Shown: in pieces, positions 1 through 8,803 of the stretch
How positions within the stretch are numbered: the first letter of the stretch is position 1
Layout of the letters: each line of letters opens with the position of its first letter
Source of the DNA: AM-0621 sp964386705
Lineage (GTDB): Bacteria; Planctomycetota; Planctomycetia; Planctomycetales; Planctomycetaceae
Reading direction: 5' to 3'
Assembly: GCA_964386705.1 (NCBI GenBank)
Contig: CAYLTY010000035.1
Coordinates: 1 to 48,202 of the forward strand
Length of the DNA: 48,202 nucleotides
Program-made: the position numbers and the translations under genes
The notes under the pieces: model-generated
Told to the model about the DNA's origin: nothing
What the model saw: only the letters and a program-made list of their open reading frames with translations
Databases searched by the model: none

Positions 1-77
1 CAAGGCTCGGCTGTTTCGCCCAGATTGCCATAGGCCGCATCGCGGGCCACGCCCGCACTTGAAAGGACTCTGGATCC

Positions 78-626
78 ATGAACCCTTGGCACGACGTCAC
101 TCCCGGAATCTCCCTGCCGTCTGAGTTTACGGCGGTTATCGAGATTCCGATGGGTTCCAGCATCAAGTACGAACTCGACAAAGAGACGGGCCTGCTGAAG
201 CTCGACCGCATCCTGTATTCGGCGGTCTAGTCTCCGGCCAACTACGGTTTCATCCCGCAACCGCTGGCGGAAGATGACGACCCCTTGGACGTCCTGGTGC
301 TCTGCCAGGAACCCGTCGCGCCGCTGACGCTGGTCGCCGCTCGAGCGATCGGTCTGATGTCGATGGTGGATTGCGGTAAGCCAGACCACAAAATCCTGGC
401 GGTTGCGATTCATGACCCGGAATACAACAGCTTCCAGGACGCTCGCGAACTGCCCATCCACAAAATGAACATGCTGCGGCGTTTCTTCCAGGACTACAAA
501 CAACTGGAAGGTAAGTCAGTCATCGTCAACGAACTGCAACCTGCGGAATCGACTCATCCCATCATCGAAGATTCGCTGCGACGCTATGACATGGCTCGTC
601 GCAAGGGAATCCGATTCAAGATCTAG
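78..626 (+). pseudogene. ppa: Inorganic pyrophosphatase (family I), interrupted by an in-frame TAG
   Basis: Soluble family I pyrophosphatases hydrolyse PPi to two phosphates and pull biosynthetic reactions forward. Reading from ATG 78 (AAAGGA upstream) gives 50 residues with the usual N-terminal features (VIEIPMGSSIKYELDKETG, LDRILYS), then TAG at 228-230. The same frame continues without further interruption to TAG at 624-626 and holds the family hallmarks PANYGFIPQ and the metal-binding DDPLDVLVL. In relatives the TAG position is aromatic (for example F or Y before YPANYG), and the next codon, also normally Tyr, reads Ser here. Read through, the product would be 182 residues, normal for the family. 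The enzyme is usually essential, so a base or assembly error is as likely as real decay. Restart at TTG 285 would lose the N-terminal strands. Identity is secure; the functional state is not. Confidence 0.85.
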
Positions 627-670
627 GCCGCATTGCCGCGCGTCAACCCGATTGTCAGAGGAGCCTTCTC

Positions 671-1819
671 GTGCCTGCCTTCCTGAATCGACCTGCTACG
701 TTGTGGAAACGAGTTTGTGCTCTGCTGTGCTTCGCTGTGCTCGCGCAGGCTGGAGTGGTTTTCGCTGGTGACGTGGTACCCGTCGATCAGGCGAAGATCG
801 ACGGCGACACGGCGTGGTACGACATCCGCTTGCTCGGCGTCGAGGGGCAAGGTTTTCAAGACACGGCGGCTCCATTCGATCGCCTCCCCGCGCGAGCTGA
901 AAAAACGGTGCGACCGCCGGTGTGGTCGTTGAGCCGTAACTCGGCCGGGTTGTGTGTCCGCTTTGTGGCGAACGCGACTGATATTCAAGCGCGCTGGAAA
1001 CTCACATCATCAAATCTGGCGATGCCACACATGCCTGCCACTGGTGTGAGCGGACTCGACCTGTATGTGAAGTCAGACGACGGCAAGTGGCACTGGCTCG
1101 CCAACGGCAAGCCGACCGCTCAGGAAACAACGGCCAAGCTGATCGGTGGAATTCCCGCAGGCACTCGCGAGTTCATGCTGTACCTGCCGCTTTACAACGG
1201 TGTGCAGAGTGTGGAACTCGGGTTGGCGAAGAGCATCAAGCTAGAGAAAGCTGATCCGCGCAGGTCAGGCTTGAAGTCGATCGTGTTTTACGGGACGTCA
1301 ATCACTCAGGGTGGCTGTGCTTCCCGGCCCGGTATGGTGCACACAGCGATTCTCGGACGCTGGCTCGATGCGCCGGTCATCAACCTGGGCTTCTCAGGCA
1401 ACGGACGATTGGAACCGGAAGTGGGGCAGTACATCGCCGAGATCGATGCCTCAGTGTTCGTCCTCGACTGCCTGCCGAACATTGAAGCGAAGGACGTCAC
1501 CGAGCGAACCGAACCACTGGTCGCTCAACTTCGCAAGAATCATCCGACGACTCCCATCGTGCTGGTCGAGGACCGGGATTACTCAGATTCGTTCCTGGTG
1601 ACGGGCAAGCTGAAACGCAATCGCGATTCGCAGGCGGCTCTCAAGGCGGCCTATGAAAAGCTGAAAGCCGCAGGCGACAAGAATCTCTATTACATCACCG
1701 GCCCTGACATGCTCGGTGCGGACAACGAAGGCACCGTCGACAGTTCGCATCCGACCGACCTCGGGTTCTTCCGTCAGGCAGAATCGTTCCACAAAGTCCT
1801 CGCTCCGATTCTGAAGTAA
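671..1819 (+). CDS. Secreted SGNH/GDSL-type hydrolase with N-terminal beta domain
   Basis: A 382-residue exported esterase-like protein. GTG 671 is chosen because AGAGGAG lies just upstream and the first 32 residues form a signal peptide ending near VVFAG. An N-terminal beta-rich domain (about 40-195) precedes the SGNH core. The nucleophile block is GTSITQG (Ser about 210), the GNGR block (about 243-246) replaces the usual GxND, and the C-terminal DSSHPTD (Asp about 357, His about 360) completes the triad. This two-domain arrangement matches the GxT-like N-terminus plus GDSL_3 group common in planctomycetes and Bacteroidetes. The substrate is unknown; acetyl or acyl esters of polysaccharides are an inference. 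The next gene starts 16 bases after the stop, so the two may be co-transcribed. Confidence 0.85.
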   Translation: MPAFLNRPATLWKRVCALLCFAVLAQAGVVFAGDVVPVDQAKIDGDTAWYDIRLLGVEGQGFQDTAAPFDRLPARAEKTVRPPVWSLSRNSAGLCVRFVANATDIQARWKLTSSNLAMPHMPATGVSGLDLYVKSDDGKWHWLANGKPTAQETTAKLIGGIPAGTREFMLYLPLYNGVQSVELGLAKSIKLEKADPRRSGLKSIVFYGTSITQGGCASRPGMVHTAILGRWLDAPVINLGFSGNGRLEPEVGQYIAEIDASVFVLDCLPNIEAKDVTERTEPLVAQLRKNHPTTPIVLVEDRDYSDSFLVTGKLKRNRDSQAALKAAYEKLKAAGDKNLYYITGPDMLGADNEGTVDSSHPTDLGFFRQAESFHKVLAPILK

Positions 1820-1835
1820 GACGTGAGGAAGACTC

Positions 1836-2591
1836 GTGCCGCATTCCAAAGACGAAGAAGAGCTCGTCGATCTACATACGACCTCGGCGATTACAAAGCG
1901 CATCGAAGCGGCAACGCAGCATAGCTACCTCGGCGATTTCGTCCTCGGCGCCGTCGATGGCGCGGTCACAACCTTTGCGATCGTGGCGGGATCAGCGGGC
2001 GCGGGCTTCAGCAATACCGTTGCTGTGGTGCTGGGATTGGCCAATGTCATTGCTGATGGCTTCAGCATGGCGGCTGGCAACTATCTGAAGGTTCGAGCCG
2101 ACACATCCGTCGTTGATCGGCACCGTCGCATTGAAGAGATGCACATCGAACGCATCCCGGACGGTGAGCGTGAAGAGATCCGGCAGATCTTCGCCAGCAA
2201 AGGATTCTCGGGTGAGTTGCTTGATCAAGTCGTCGAGGTCATCACGCAGGACCGGCAGCGCTGGGTGGACACGATGCTCACGGAAGAACTCGGGCTGCGT
2301 CTGGACAATCCAAGCCCGGTACGCGCCGCGGCGGCAACTTTTGCCGCTTTTGTCCTTGTGGGTATGGTGCCGTTGCTGCCCCTGTTCTTCGCGGGGGTGT
2401 TGTCGCCCAATCAGATCTTTGCGATCAGCGCCTGCCTGACCGGGGCAACGTTCTGTACTGTCGGCTGGGTAAACGGAGCGATCAACGATCGCAAACCGTG
2501 GCTAACTTTGCTGGAAACACTGGCTGTGGGAGGCACCGCGGCAACCCTGGCGTATGTCGTCGGTGTGTGGCTGAAAGGCCTGGCCGGCTAA
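1836..2591 (+). CDS. VIT1/CCC1-family membrane transporter
   Basis: A 251-residue membrane protein of the VIT1/CCC1 family, whose characterised members export Fe(II) or Mn(II) from the cytosol into vacuoles or out of the cell. The first transmembrane segment carries the signature GDFVLGAVDGAVTTFAIVAG, followed by a second helix rich in Gly, Ala and Asn (VVLGLANVIADGFSMAAGNY). A charged cytosolic region (about 85-155) is rich in Glu and matches the metal-binding domain between TM2 and TM3. Three more hydrophobic segments follow to the C-terminus. GTG 1836 has TGAGGAA six bases upstream. It follows the SGNH hydrolase closely, with no obvious functional link. Metal specificity cannot be read from the sequence. 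Confidence 0.9.
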   Translation: MPHSKDEEELVDLHTTSAITKRIEAATQHSYLGDFVLGAVDGAVTTFAIVAGSAGAGFSNTVAVVLGLANVIADGFSMAAGNYLKVRADTSVVDRHRRIEEMHIERIPDGEREEIRQIFASKGFSGELLDQVVEVITQDRQRWVDTMLTEELGLRLDNPSPVRAAAATFAAFVLVGMVPLLPLFFAGVLSPNQIFAISACLTGATFCTVGWVNGAINDRKPWLTLLETLAVGGTAATLAYVVGVWLKGLAG

Positions 2592-2822
2592 TGGCCTCGG
2601 ACGGCGAATCGGCAAACTCAGTACGACCGTTCGCCAAACTGCCCGGTTGTCACGCGCATAGGTTGAAGGCGCCCTGCGGCGGCGCCAGAATGAAGTTGCC
2701 TTCCCGGCGTCGCGCGGATCGCTGACTTCCTGCGAATCTTCGCAACGCCAACCTTGCTGCCCGCTGTTTGAAACTCACGTCCAGGCCACGGCTTGCCTCT
2801 GCCAACCGACTCGGAGTGCTTG

Positions 2823-4013
2823 ATGTCTTCGTCCAATTCGCGCACCTTCGACATCCCCTTCGCAGTGCCGTTTACGCATCGCCTCAGGTTCACAGACGAC
2901 ATCCTCGGTTCTGACCAGCAGGTATTGCTTGATGTTCTGGAACCTTCCGGCAACCAACTGCCGCGAGTGCAGTTCTGGGTTGATAGCGTCGTGGCTGAAG
3001 CCATTCCGAATTTGATCGAACGTATTGAGCAGTTCCGGACTCATCACCAGGACCGCTTCCTCAGCGTGGGCAATGTTCAGACTGTCGTGGGCGGTGAGGC
3101 CATCAAGAACGACGTGCATGTGCTGGAGTGCATGCTGAAGTGCATCAATCACGCGGATCTGGACCGCCGCAGCTACATGGTGGTGATCGGCGGCGGAGCC
3201 GTGCTGGACGCGGTTGGCTTCGCGGCGGCGATCGCTCATCGCGGCATTCGACTGGTGCGACTGCCCACGACGACGCTGGCACAGGCGGATTCCGGCGTCG
3301 GCGTGAAGAACAGTGCAAACCTGTTCCAGAAGAAGAACTGGATCGGAACTTTTGCGGTGCCGTGGGCGGTGATCAATGACGCCTCACTGCTGCACACGCT
3401 GCCCGATCGAGACTTTGTGTGCGGGTTCTCTGAAGCGGTGAAGGTGTCGCTACTGAAAGATCGACCGCTGTTTGAATCCATCTGCCAGAACGCCCGTCGC
3501 ATGCGCGAACGCGATCCCGAGGTGACTGGTCCGATCATTCAGCAGTCGGCACTGCACCACTTGCATCACATCACGCGCGGTGGTGATCCGTTTGAAGCCT
3601 TGGAAGCGCGGCCACTCGACTACGGCCACTGGTCAGCTCACAAGCTGGAAGTCATGACCGGCTTTGCTCTGCGACACGGTGAAGCTGTCGGCATCGGAGT
3701 CGCCGTTGATACGGTGTACTCGTCACTGGTGCATGGTCTGCCTACTGAAGACTGTGACCGAGTGTTGCATTGTCTGGCAGATCTTGGCCTGCCGCTCGAT
3801 CATTCGTCTCTACACGACACGAATCTGCTCTTCGAAGGTCTCGAAGAGTTCCGCCAGCATCTGGGCGGTCGCTTAACGCTGACAATGCTGCGCGGCGTGG
3901 GTGATCCCATCGACGTGCATCAGGTGGATGCCCCGAAGATGCGGCAGGCAATTGAAACAGTTGCCGAGTTCGCCAAGGTCCACTGCCGCTGCGATGAACC
4001 GGCTACGTGCTGA
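2823..4013 (+). CDS. eboD: EboD-like sugar-phosphate cyclase (3-dehydroquinate synthase superfamily)
   Basis: A 396-residue NAD-dependent, metal-dependent cyclase of the dehydroquinate synthase superfamily. Seen: the nucleotide-binding GGGAVLD (123-129), PTTTLAQADSGVGVKN with Lys162, a FSEAVK motif (Glu204), and HWSAHKLE (His269, His273) followed by LRHGEAVG (His285), which supply the Zn ligands and catalytic residues. The text around DSGVGVKN and GHWSAHKLE matches, from memory, the EboD proteins of the ebo cluster better than AroB, whose equivalent is SSVGGKTGVN. No other ebo gene (eboA, B, C, E, F) lies in the window, so this copy is an orphan or the cluster is dispersed. ATG 2823 is preferred to an upstream in-frame TTG at 2793, because similarity begins only after it. 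Alternatives are a divergent AroB or another sugar-phosphate cyclase. Confidence 0.7.
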   Translation: MSSSNSRTFDIPFAVPFTHRLRFTDDILGSDQQVLLDVLEPSGNQLPRVQFWVDSVVAEAIPNLIERIEQFRTHHQDRFLSVGNVQTVVGGEAIKNDVHVLECMLKCINHADLDRRSYMVVIGGGAVLDAVGFAAAIAHRGIRLVRLPTTTLAQADSGVGVKNSANLFQKKNWIGTFAVPWAVINDASLLHTLPDRDFVCGFSEAVKVSLLKDRPLFESICQNARRMRERDPEVTGPIIQQSALHHLHHITRGGDPFEALEARPLDYGHWSAHKLEVMTGFALRHGEAVGIGVAVDTVYSSLVHGLPTEDCDRVLHCLADLGLPLDHSSLHDTNLLFEGLEEFRQHLGGRLTLTMLRGVGDPIDVHQVDAPKMRQAIETVAEFAKVHCRCDEPATC

Positions 4014-4317
4014 TTTCAGAATTCTGAGGACACACGCCAGAAAGCGCTCAAGCTGACGTTTGCTGGTTCGCGGTCATTGCGACGGAAGTTGGGAAGTTTG
4101 GGATGCCGTTCCCTTTCGATCCGCTCTTCCGGGGGTCTTACAGGCGCTCGAAGCCGCAAAACCGTCAATGCCTGCAGAGGTGGGGTCGATACTAAGACCG
4201 AATCGCGCCCTCAGGGATACGGTGTTTCGTCGGAAACTGGGCGCTCAGAATCTCTCGTGCGGACGGCAGTGTGTCGAACACGGCCGCGCTGTGCGACAAG
4301 TGGCATTCGAGGGATCG
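4014..4317. other. Intergenic spacer, 304 bases
   Basis: The frame of the downstream gene stays open back to about 4060, but that stretch has no export signal or family similarity. The signal-peptide Met at 4318 is the sensible start. I see no RNA gene, strong hairpin or recognisable promoter here. It probably holds the promoter of the surface-protein/export pair. Confidence 0.5.
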
Positions 4318-5529
4318 ATGCGACGGCTTTCATGGCTAGTAGCGTGGAGTGCGCTGTTCACAGGCGGGTGCGCGAGCACTTGCGGCCTGAACGGCGGTGC
4401 TTGCTCCAGCTCATCGCACGTTCCTCCAACTTCTGCCTGCGGCGGATCGGACTGTCAGGGTGCCCCTAAGTCAGACATCAAGCCCTGCTGGTACCCGACG
4501 CTGCACAAATACTCGCCGCACCTGGATGAATGGGCGACGAAGCACACGGCGTTGAAGCAGGCAAACAAGAAACTGTTCAGCTCGCAGTTGCATTGCATGC
4601 GTATGCTGCCGATGACATACAAGGATGGCTTCCGGCAGGCTTATATAGACGTTGCTAACGGTGGTGATGGCAGCACCCCTCCCGTGCCTCCGCCCAAGTA
4701 TTGGAACACAAAGTACCGGTCCGAATACGGTCAGCAGCAGGTTTCCAGCTGGTTTGACGGCTATCGGGAAGGCGCGGCAGCGGCGCTGGTGGACCTCGAT
4801 TCCATGCGCCAAGTGGGCTCGTCCGGCGACTGGCAGATGCCCAATAAGCCCTGCGACCGCAATTGCACCATTGGTACCGGCACCTCGCGATTCGCTCTGA
4901 ACAACTGCCCGACTGGCAATTGCTACGCCGGAGGTGGCGGTCAGTCGATGTGTGCCAACGGTGCTTGCTCTGCAATGGCTCCGATGGGTGCTCACCACGG
5001 AGCGATGCCATCCGGCTACGGGGATGATCTGGGCTGGGCGCCGCCACCTATGGCAATGGCGTCAGGGGATCCTTACCAGTTCGACCAGCCGGATCCCATG
5101 TATGCGCCGCAGCCAGATCCACTGATGTTGCCGCAACCGCCCTATGCGCCGCCGATGGCTCCGCAGCCGCAGATTCAACTGCACCCCATGATGTCAGCAC
5201 CGATGGTTCAGGCCATGCCGCAAGCTCCGGTGATGCACGCTCCGATTCCGCAGGCGCCAATCATGCCAGCACCGGTGCCACAAGCACCCACGATGCATGG
5301 TCCTGTGCTGCAGATGCCAGCGATGCCCCCGGTGCGTCCAGTTCCGGCGGTACCTCAATCTCAACCCACCATGGGTGGGCTGCAACCGGGTTACTCAACG
5401 AACCCGGCACCTCGTCCAGCAGCGTCAGGCAAAGCGACTGGTCCACTTCCGATTCTGACTCCCGGCTACAGCACTGGCGTAGGCTCGTCACCAGGCTCGA
5501 ACCTGCCGCCTGAGCCGTTGGCTTACTGA
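4318..5529 (+). CDS. Exported Pro/Met/Gln-rich protein of unknown function, probable lipoprotein
   Basis: A 403-residue exported protein. ATG 4318 (GAGGGA just upstream) starts a signal peptide, MRRLSWLVAWSALFTGGC, ending in a lipobox-like TGGC, so lipid anchoring is likely though the -3 residue is atypical. Residues about 50-200 form a folded region with a DGFRQAY segment and a SWFDGYREGAAAAL helix, both frequent in planctomycete envelope proteins encoded beside polysaccharide export genes. The distal half is low complexity, with Pro, Gln and Met in imperfect PQAPxMxxP repeats (about 270-345) plus Cys-rich patches. It ends 46 bases before the Wza-like gene on the same strand, so a role in the cell envelope or in polymer export is inferred. 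No enzymatic motif is visible. Confidence 0.75.
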   Translation: MRRLSWLVAWSALFTGGCASTCGLNGGACSSSSHVPPTSACGGSDCQGAPKSDIKPCWYPTLHKYSPHLDEWATKHTALKQANKKLFSSQLHCMRMLPMTYKDGFRQAYIDVANGGDGSTPPVPPPKYWNTKYRSEYGQQQVSSWFDGYREGAAAALVDLDSMRQVGSSGDWQMPNKPCDRNCTIGTGTSRFALNNCPTGNCYAGGGGQSMCANGACSAMAPMGAHHGAMPSGYGDDLGWAPPPMAMASGDPYQFDQPDPMYAPQPDPLMLPQPPYAPPMAPQPQIQLHPMMSAPMVQAMPQAPVMHAPIPQAPIMPAPVPQAPTMHGPVLQMPAMPPVRPVPAVPQSQPTMGGLQPGYSTNPAPRPAASGKATGPLPILTPGYSTGVGSSPGSNLPPEPLAY

Positions 5530-5575
5530 ACGGGACTTATTTCAACCGCGATCCGCACGACGTATCGAGCGACTC

Positions 5576-7484
5576 ATGATTCAGACCAATCACAATTCAC
5601 CTCGCCGCTGTCAGCCGATTCGTCTCGGCCTGAGGCTCTGCGTCGGCATTGGTCTGGCTTGTCTGCTGTCGATCACGGGTTGTGCCGCGTTCAAGCCGAT
5701 TGATGCCGTACCAGCGCGATACCTGCCTGAAGAGTTCAAAGGTAAGTCGCGTAATGACGAGCGGATGATTGATCTGGCATTGCTGCGGCAAGCACCTGTG
5801 GCTGAATACATCGTGGACTCCGGCGACGTGCTGTCGGTCTATATTGAAGGCGTCCTGGGCCAGCGCGAAGCGCCACCGATCAATCAGTCGTTTGATCTGA
5901 CACGCCCGCCGACGCTCGGCTATCCGATGACCGTGCGCGACGACGGCACGTTGTCGCTCCCGCTGATCAATCCCATCGTGTGCCGTGGCCGCTCGATCGT
6001 GCAGATCGAAGACGCCATTCGGTACNNNNNNNNNNGACTACACCGATGAAAAGCGTCTGATGCAACCGGCACAGAATCGCATCCTGATTACGATGCATCA
6101 CCCGCGATTGCATCGCGTGCTGGTGGTACGCCAAGAGCAAACGTCGGACGTGATCTCCACGGAGAACCTGCGCAACAGCATGCTGGGTTCTGCCAAGCGC
6201 GGCACCGGCAAGATCATCGCCCTGCCCGCTTATAAGAACGACGTGCTCAATGCGTTGGTTGCGTCAGGTGGCATGCCCGGACTGGATGCCGAGAACGTGG
6301 TCTATGTGATCCGTTCACCGCGACCCCCCAGGCCGCAACCGCGACCTGTTCCCGTCATGGTGCCGCAGCAGTACGCCCCGCAACCGACGTTGGCGAATCC
6401 GCCGGTAAACTATGGGGCTCCGTACACCGTGCCTCAGGGAACGCCAGTAGCACCCGTCATGCAACCCGGAGTCGGCAGCTACGCACCTCAGCCAGCGCCG
6501 GCCCAGCCGCCTACCGGGCGCACAGCTCAGGCTGAAGGTGGCGTTCAGCATATGGGATTCTGGACGACAGGTTCCAATCCCGGCGGAATGATCCAGCAGA
6601 CCGCAGCCGGACCGTGCGAGGTCCCTCCCGGCCATCAACCGGCACCAACGTGTATCAACAACCAGCCGCGACCACCGGCGATCTACACGGGCCAGTTCAA
6701 CGGTCGCGGACCCCGGACTGGTTTGACTTCGGACCCGTCCGGAGCCTTCACGCCGATCAACCCATACGCGAGCGACCCGGGCGTTGTTCCAACGAACTAC
6801 ACGGCCACGCCGGGCGGTATCTCGATGAACCCGTATGGCGCAAGTTCGGGCGGCATCGTCAGCGGCGGTGGAATGGTGCTCGATCCCGGAATGCTGGGCG
6901 GCTGGCAGCCACCGACAGCCTGGAGCGACGTGAACCACATCGCGGGTGGCGGCATGTGCGGACAACCTCACACCATTCGGATTCCGCTGCGTCTTGAGGG
7001 CTGTGAACAAGTCTGCTTCACCCCGCGAGACATCATTCTGGAAGACGGCGACATCGTGTTCATCGAGTCGCGCAGTGAAGAGGTCTTCTACACGGGCGGT
7101 CTGCTGGGCGGCGGCCAGTACAACCTGCCGCGCGATCATGACCTCGACATTCTGGAAGCGATCGCGATTGCTCAGGGGAATAACAACGGCGGCGGTGGTG
7201 GCCAAAACAGTGCCGGTGGCAAGTCAGCGTTGAATCAGGACGTCACCATCAGCGCCAGCGAAGTGGTGATCCTCCGCAAGCTGCCCAATGGCGGCCAGAT
7301 CCCGATCCGGGTCGACCTCTACAAAGCGAAGCAGTACCCCAGCGAACGCATCCGCATCCTGCCGGGTGACTACATCCTGCTGCAGTACACGCGAACCGAA
7401 GCTGTCGCCGCGTTTGTCGAGAAGCACATCCTCGAAACAGCCCTGTTCGGAGTTGCTGCTGCCAGTGTGCAAAGCGGCAAGTAG
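5576..7484 (+). CDS. Wza-type polysaccharide export lipoprotein, split by an assembly gap
   Basis: An outer-membrane polysaccharide export protein of the Wza/KpsD class, which forms the exit channel for capsule or exopolysaccharide. From ATG 5576 a signal peptide ends in the lipobox ITGC (about residue 36). The poly-export domain begins at YIVDSGDVLSVYIEG. Ten N at 6026-6035 separate this part from the rest, which continues in a different frame (DYTDEKRLMQPAQ onward), so the true gap length is not 10 and the gene is probably intact in the organism. After the gap come SLBB-like segments (QNRILITMHHPRLHRVLVVR), a long Pro/Gly/Gln-rich insert (about 6320-6950) and a last SLBB-like region (PRDIILEDGDIVFIES, then ILPGDYILLQYTR). 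The large low-complexity insert is unusual for Wza. Other polysaccharide genes are not in the window. Confidence 0.85.
6026..6035. other. Assembly gap (10 N)
   Basis: A run of exactly ten N lies within the polysaccharide export gene. The coding frame differs on the two sides, so ten is a placeholder or the gap size is wrong by a non-multiple of three. Confidence 0.98.
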
Positions 7485-7519
7485 GAAACTGGAATGTCGC
7501 CAGAAGACGCGGCGCTCCG

Positions 7520-7987
7520 CTATTTCTTCTTGGCCGAGTTCTTCACCAGCATCGGACCGAGTTCCTCGACGAAGTCCTGCACGTCCTGAAACTCGCGATA
7601 GACGGACGCAAATCTCACGAAGGCGACCTGATCGACGTCGCGCAGCATCTTGAAGATCTTCTCACCGATGTAGCGTGACGGCACTTCGCGTTCGTTGCTG
7701 TCGAGGATGTCCGCTTCCACGGCGGCCACAACGCGGTCGATCTGTTCTTCGCTGACGGGACGCTTCCAGCAGGCCTTCTCTAAACCGCTGCGGATCTTCT
7801 CGCGGTCGTATGGCACGCGAGTGCCGTCCTTCTTGACGACCTTCAATGCCGTCTGCTCAACGGTTTCCAGCGTCGAGAACCGCCGACCGCACTTCAGACA
7901 CTCCCGCCGCCGACGAATCACCAGCGGTTCGGGCTGGCGCGAATCAACAACCTTCGTCTCATCATGCCGACAGTACGGGCAGTTCAT
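7520..7987 (-). CDS. nrdR: Transcriptional repressor NrdR
   Basis: A 155-residue ribonucleotide-reductase regulator. An N-terminal zinc ribbon (Cys3, Cys6, Cys30, Cys33; MNCPYCRHDETKVVDSR) is followed by an ATP-cone domain (about 48-140, starting KVVKKDGTRVPYDREKI). NrdR senses ATP and dATP and binds NrdR boxes upstream of nrd genes; none of its usual targets is in this window. ATG 7987 has GAGGA five bases upstream. It begins 15 bases after the end of coaB on the same strand, so the two are probably co-transcribed. Length and motifs are fully typical. Confidence 0.97.
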   Translation of the reverse strand: MNCPYCRHDETKVVDSRQPEPLVIRRRRECLKCGRRFSTLETVEQTALKVVKKDGTRVPYDREKIRSGLEKACWKRPVSEEQIDRVVAAVEADILDSNEREVPSRYIGEKIFKMLRDVDQVAFVRFASVYREFQDVQDFVEELGPMLVKNSAKKK

Positions 7988-8002
7988 AGGGTCCTCGAAG
8001 TC

Positions 8003-8638
8003 TCAGGCAGGCGGCGTGGACGAGAGATTACCGCCAATCCACTCAATGAGCGACCTTGCAATCTCTGACTTTACACCATTCCAGCTAGCTCGCACTTCGC
8101 CCTGACTGCCGATGAGCTGTACGTCGTTCGTCTCAGAACCGATGGCTTGCGGGCCATTCAATACGACCACATCACAATTCTTTGCCCGGAGCTTTTGCAA
8201 CGCATTCTCGCGCGCGTTTCCCGCTTCCAGCGCAAAGCCGACAACCCAGCGGCTGCCGCGCATGCGTCCGAGTTCCGCGAGCACATCATCAGTCTCGATC
8301 AATTCGATGGTGATAGCGTCGCCAGTCTTGGTCATCTTGCCGACCGTACGCTGGCGAGGTTTGTAGTCACACACGGCGGCAGCAGCGATCACGCCGTCAC
8401 AACGAGGAAAACTGCTGACTGAGGCACTCCGCATCTGCTCAGTGGTCACGACTTGATGCACCTCGCAACCGACAGGCGGATGCAGGTCTACGGGACCAGT
8501 CACGAGCACGACTTCGTGCCCGGCATTCAGAGCGGCCTGAGCCAACGCGTATCCCATGCGTCCGCTGCTGGCATTTGAAAGATAACGCACGTCGTCCAGA
8601 TACTCGCGCGTGGGACCAGCAGTGATGAGGATACGCAT
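8003..8638 (-). CDS. coaB: Stand-alone phosphopantothenate-cysteine ligase (CoaB domain)
   Basis: A 211-residue protein matching only the C-terminal ligase half of the usual CoaBC fusion (DFP family). CoaB joins 4'-phosphopantothenate to cysteine using CTP, the step before decarboxylation in coenzyme A synthesis. Seen: ITAGPTREYLDDVRYLSNASSG at the N-terminus (the nucleotide-binding and SSGRMG loop), AAAVCDYKP in the middle, and VGFALE plus KNCDVVVLNGP, all CoaB hallmarks. The flavin-dependent CoaC half is absent and is not adjacent, so a separate coaC is expected elsewhere. The window also places it upstream of nrdR in a short minus-strand unit. Confidence 0.93.
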   Translation of the reverse strand: MRILITAGPTREYLDDVRYLSNASSGRMGYALAQAALNAGHEVVLVTGPVDLHPPVGCEVHQVVTTEQMRSASVSSFPRCDGVIAAAAVCDYKPRQRTVGKMTKTGDAITIELIETDDVLAELGRMRGSRWVVGFALEAGNARENALQKLRAKNCDVVVLNGPQAIGSETNDVQLIGSQGEVRASWNGVKSEIARSLIEWIGGNLSSTPPA

Positions 8639-8803
8639 GGAACTTGGAGCTCTACTCTCGATGGCGGCCGGCGATAAGCAGGCAGAGGAAAGTCAGACGC
8701 ATGGAGACAACCGAATCAGTGCAACGCGATGGTAAGCGTTCATTCGTTTGTCCCCATTCGGCTGATTCAAGTCCTTCCATGGGCAGTCGTCAATCGGTCG
8801 TCA

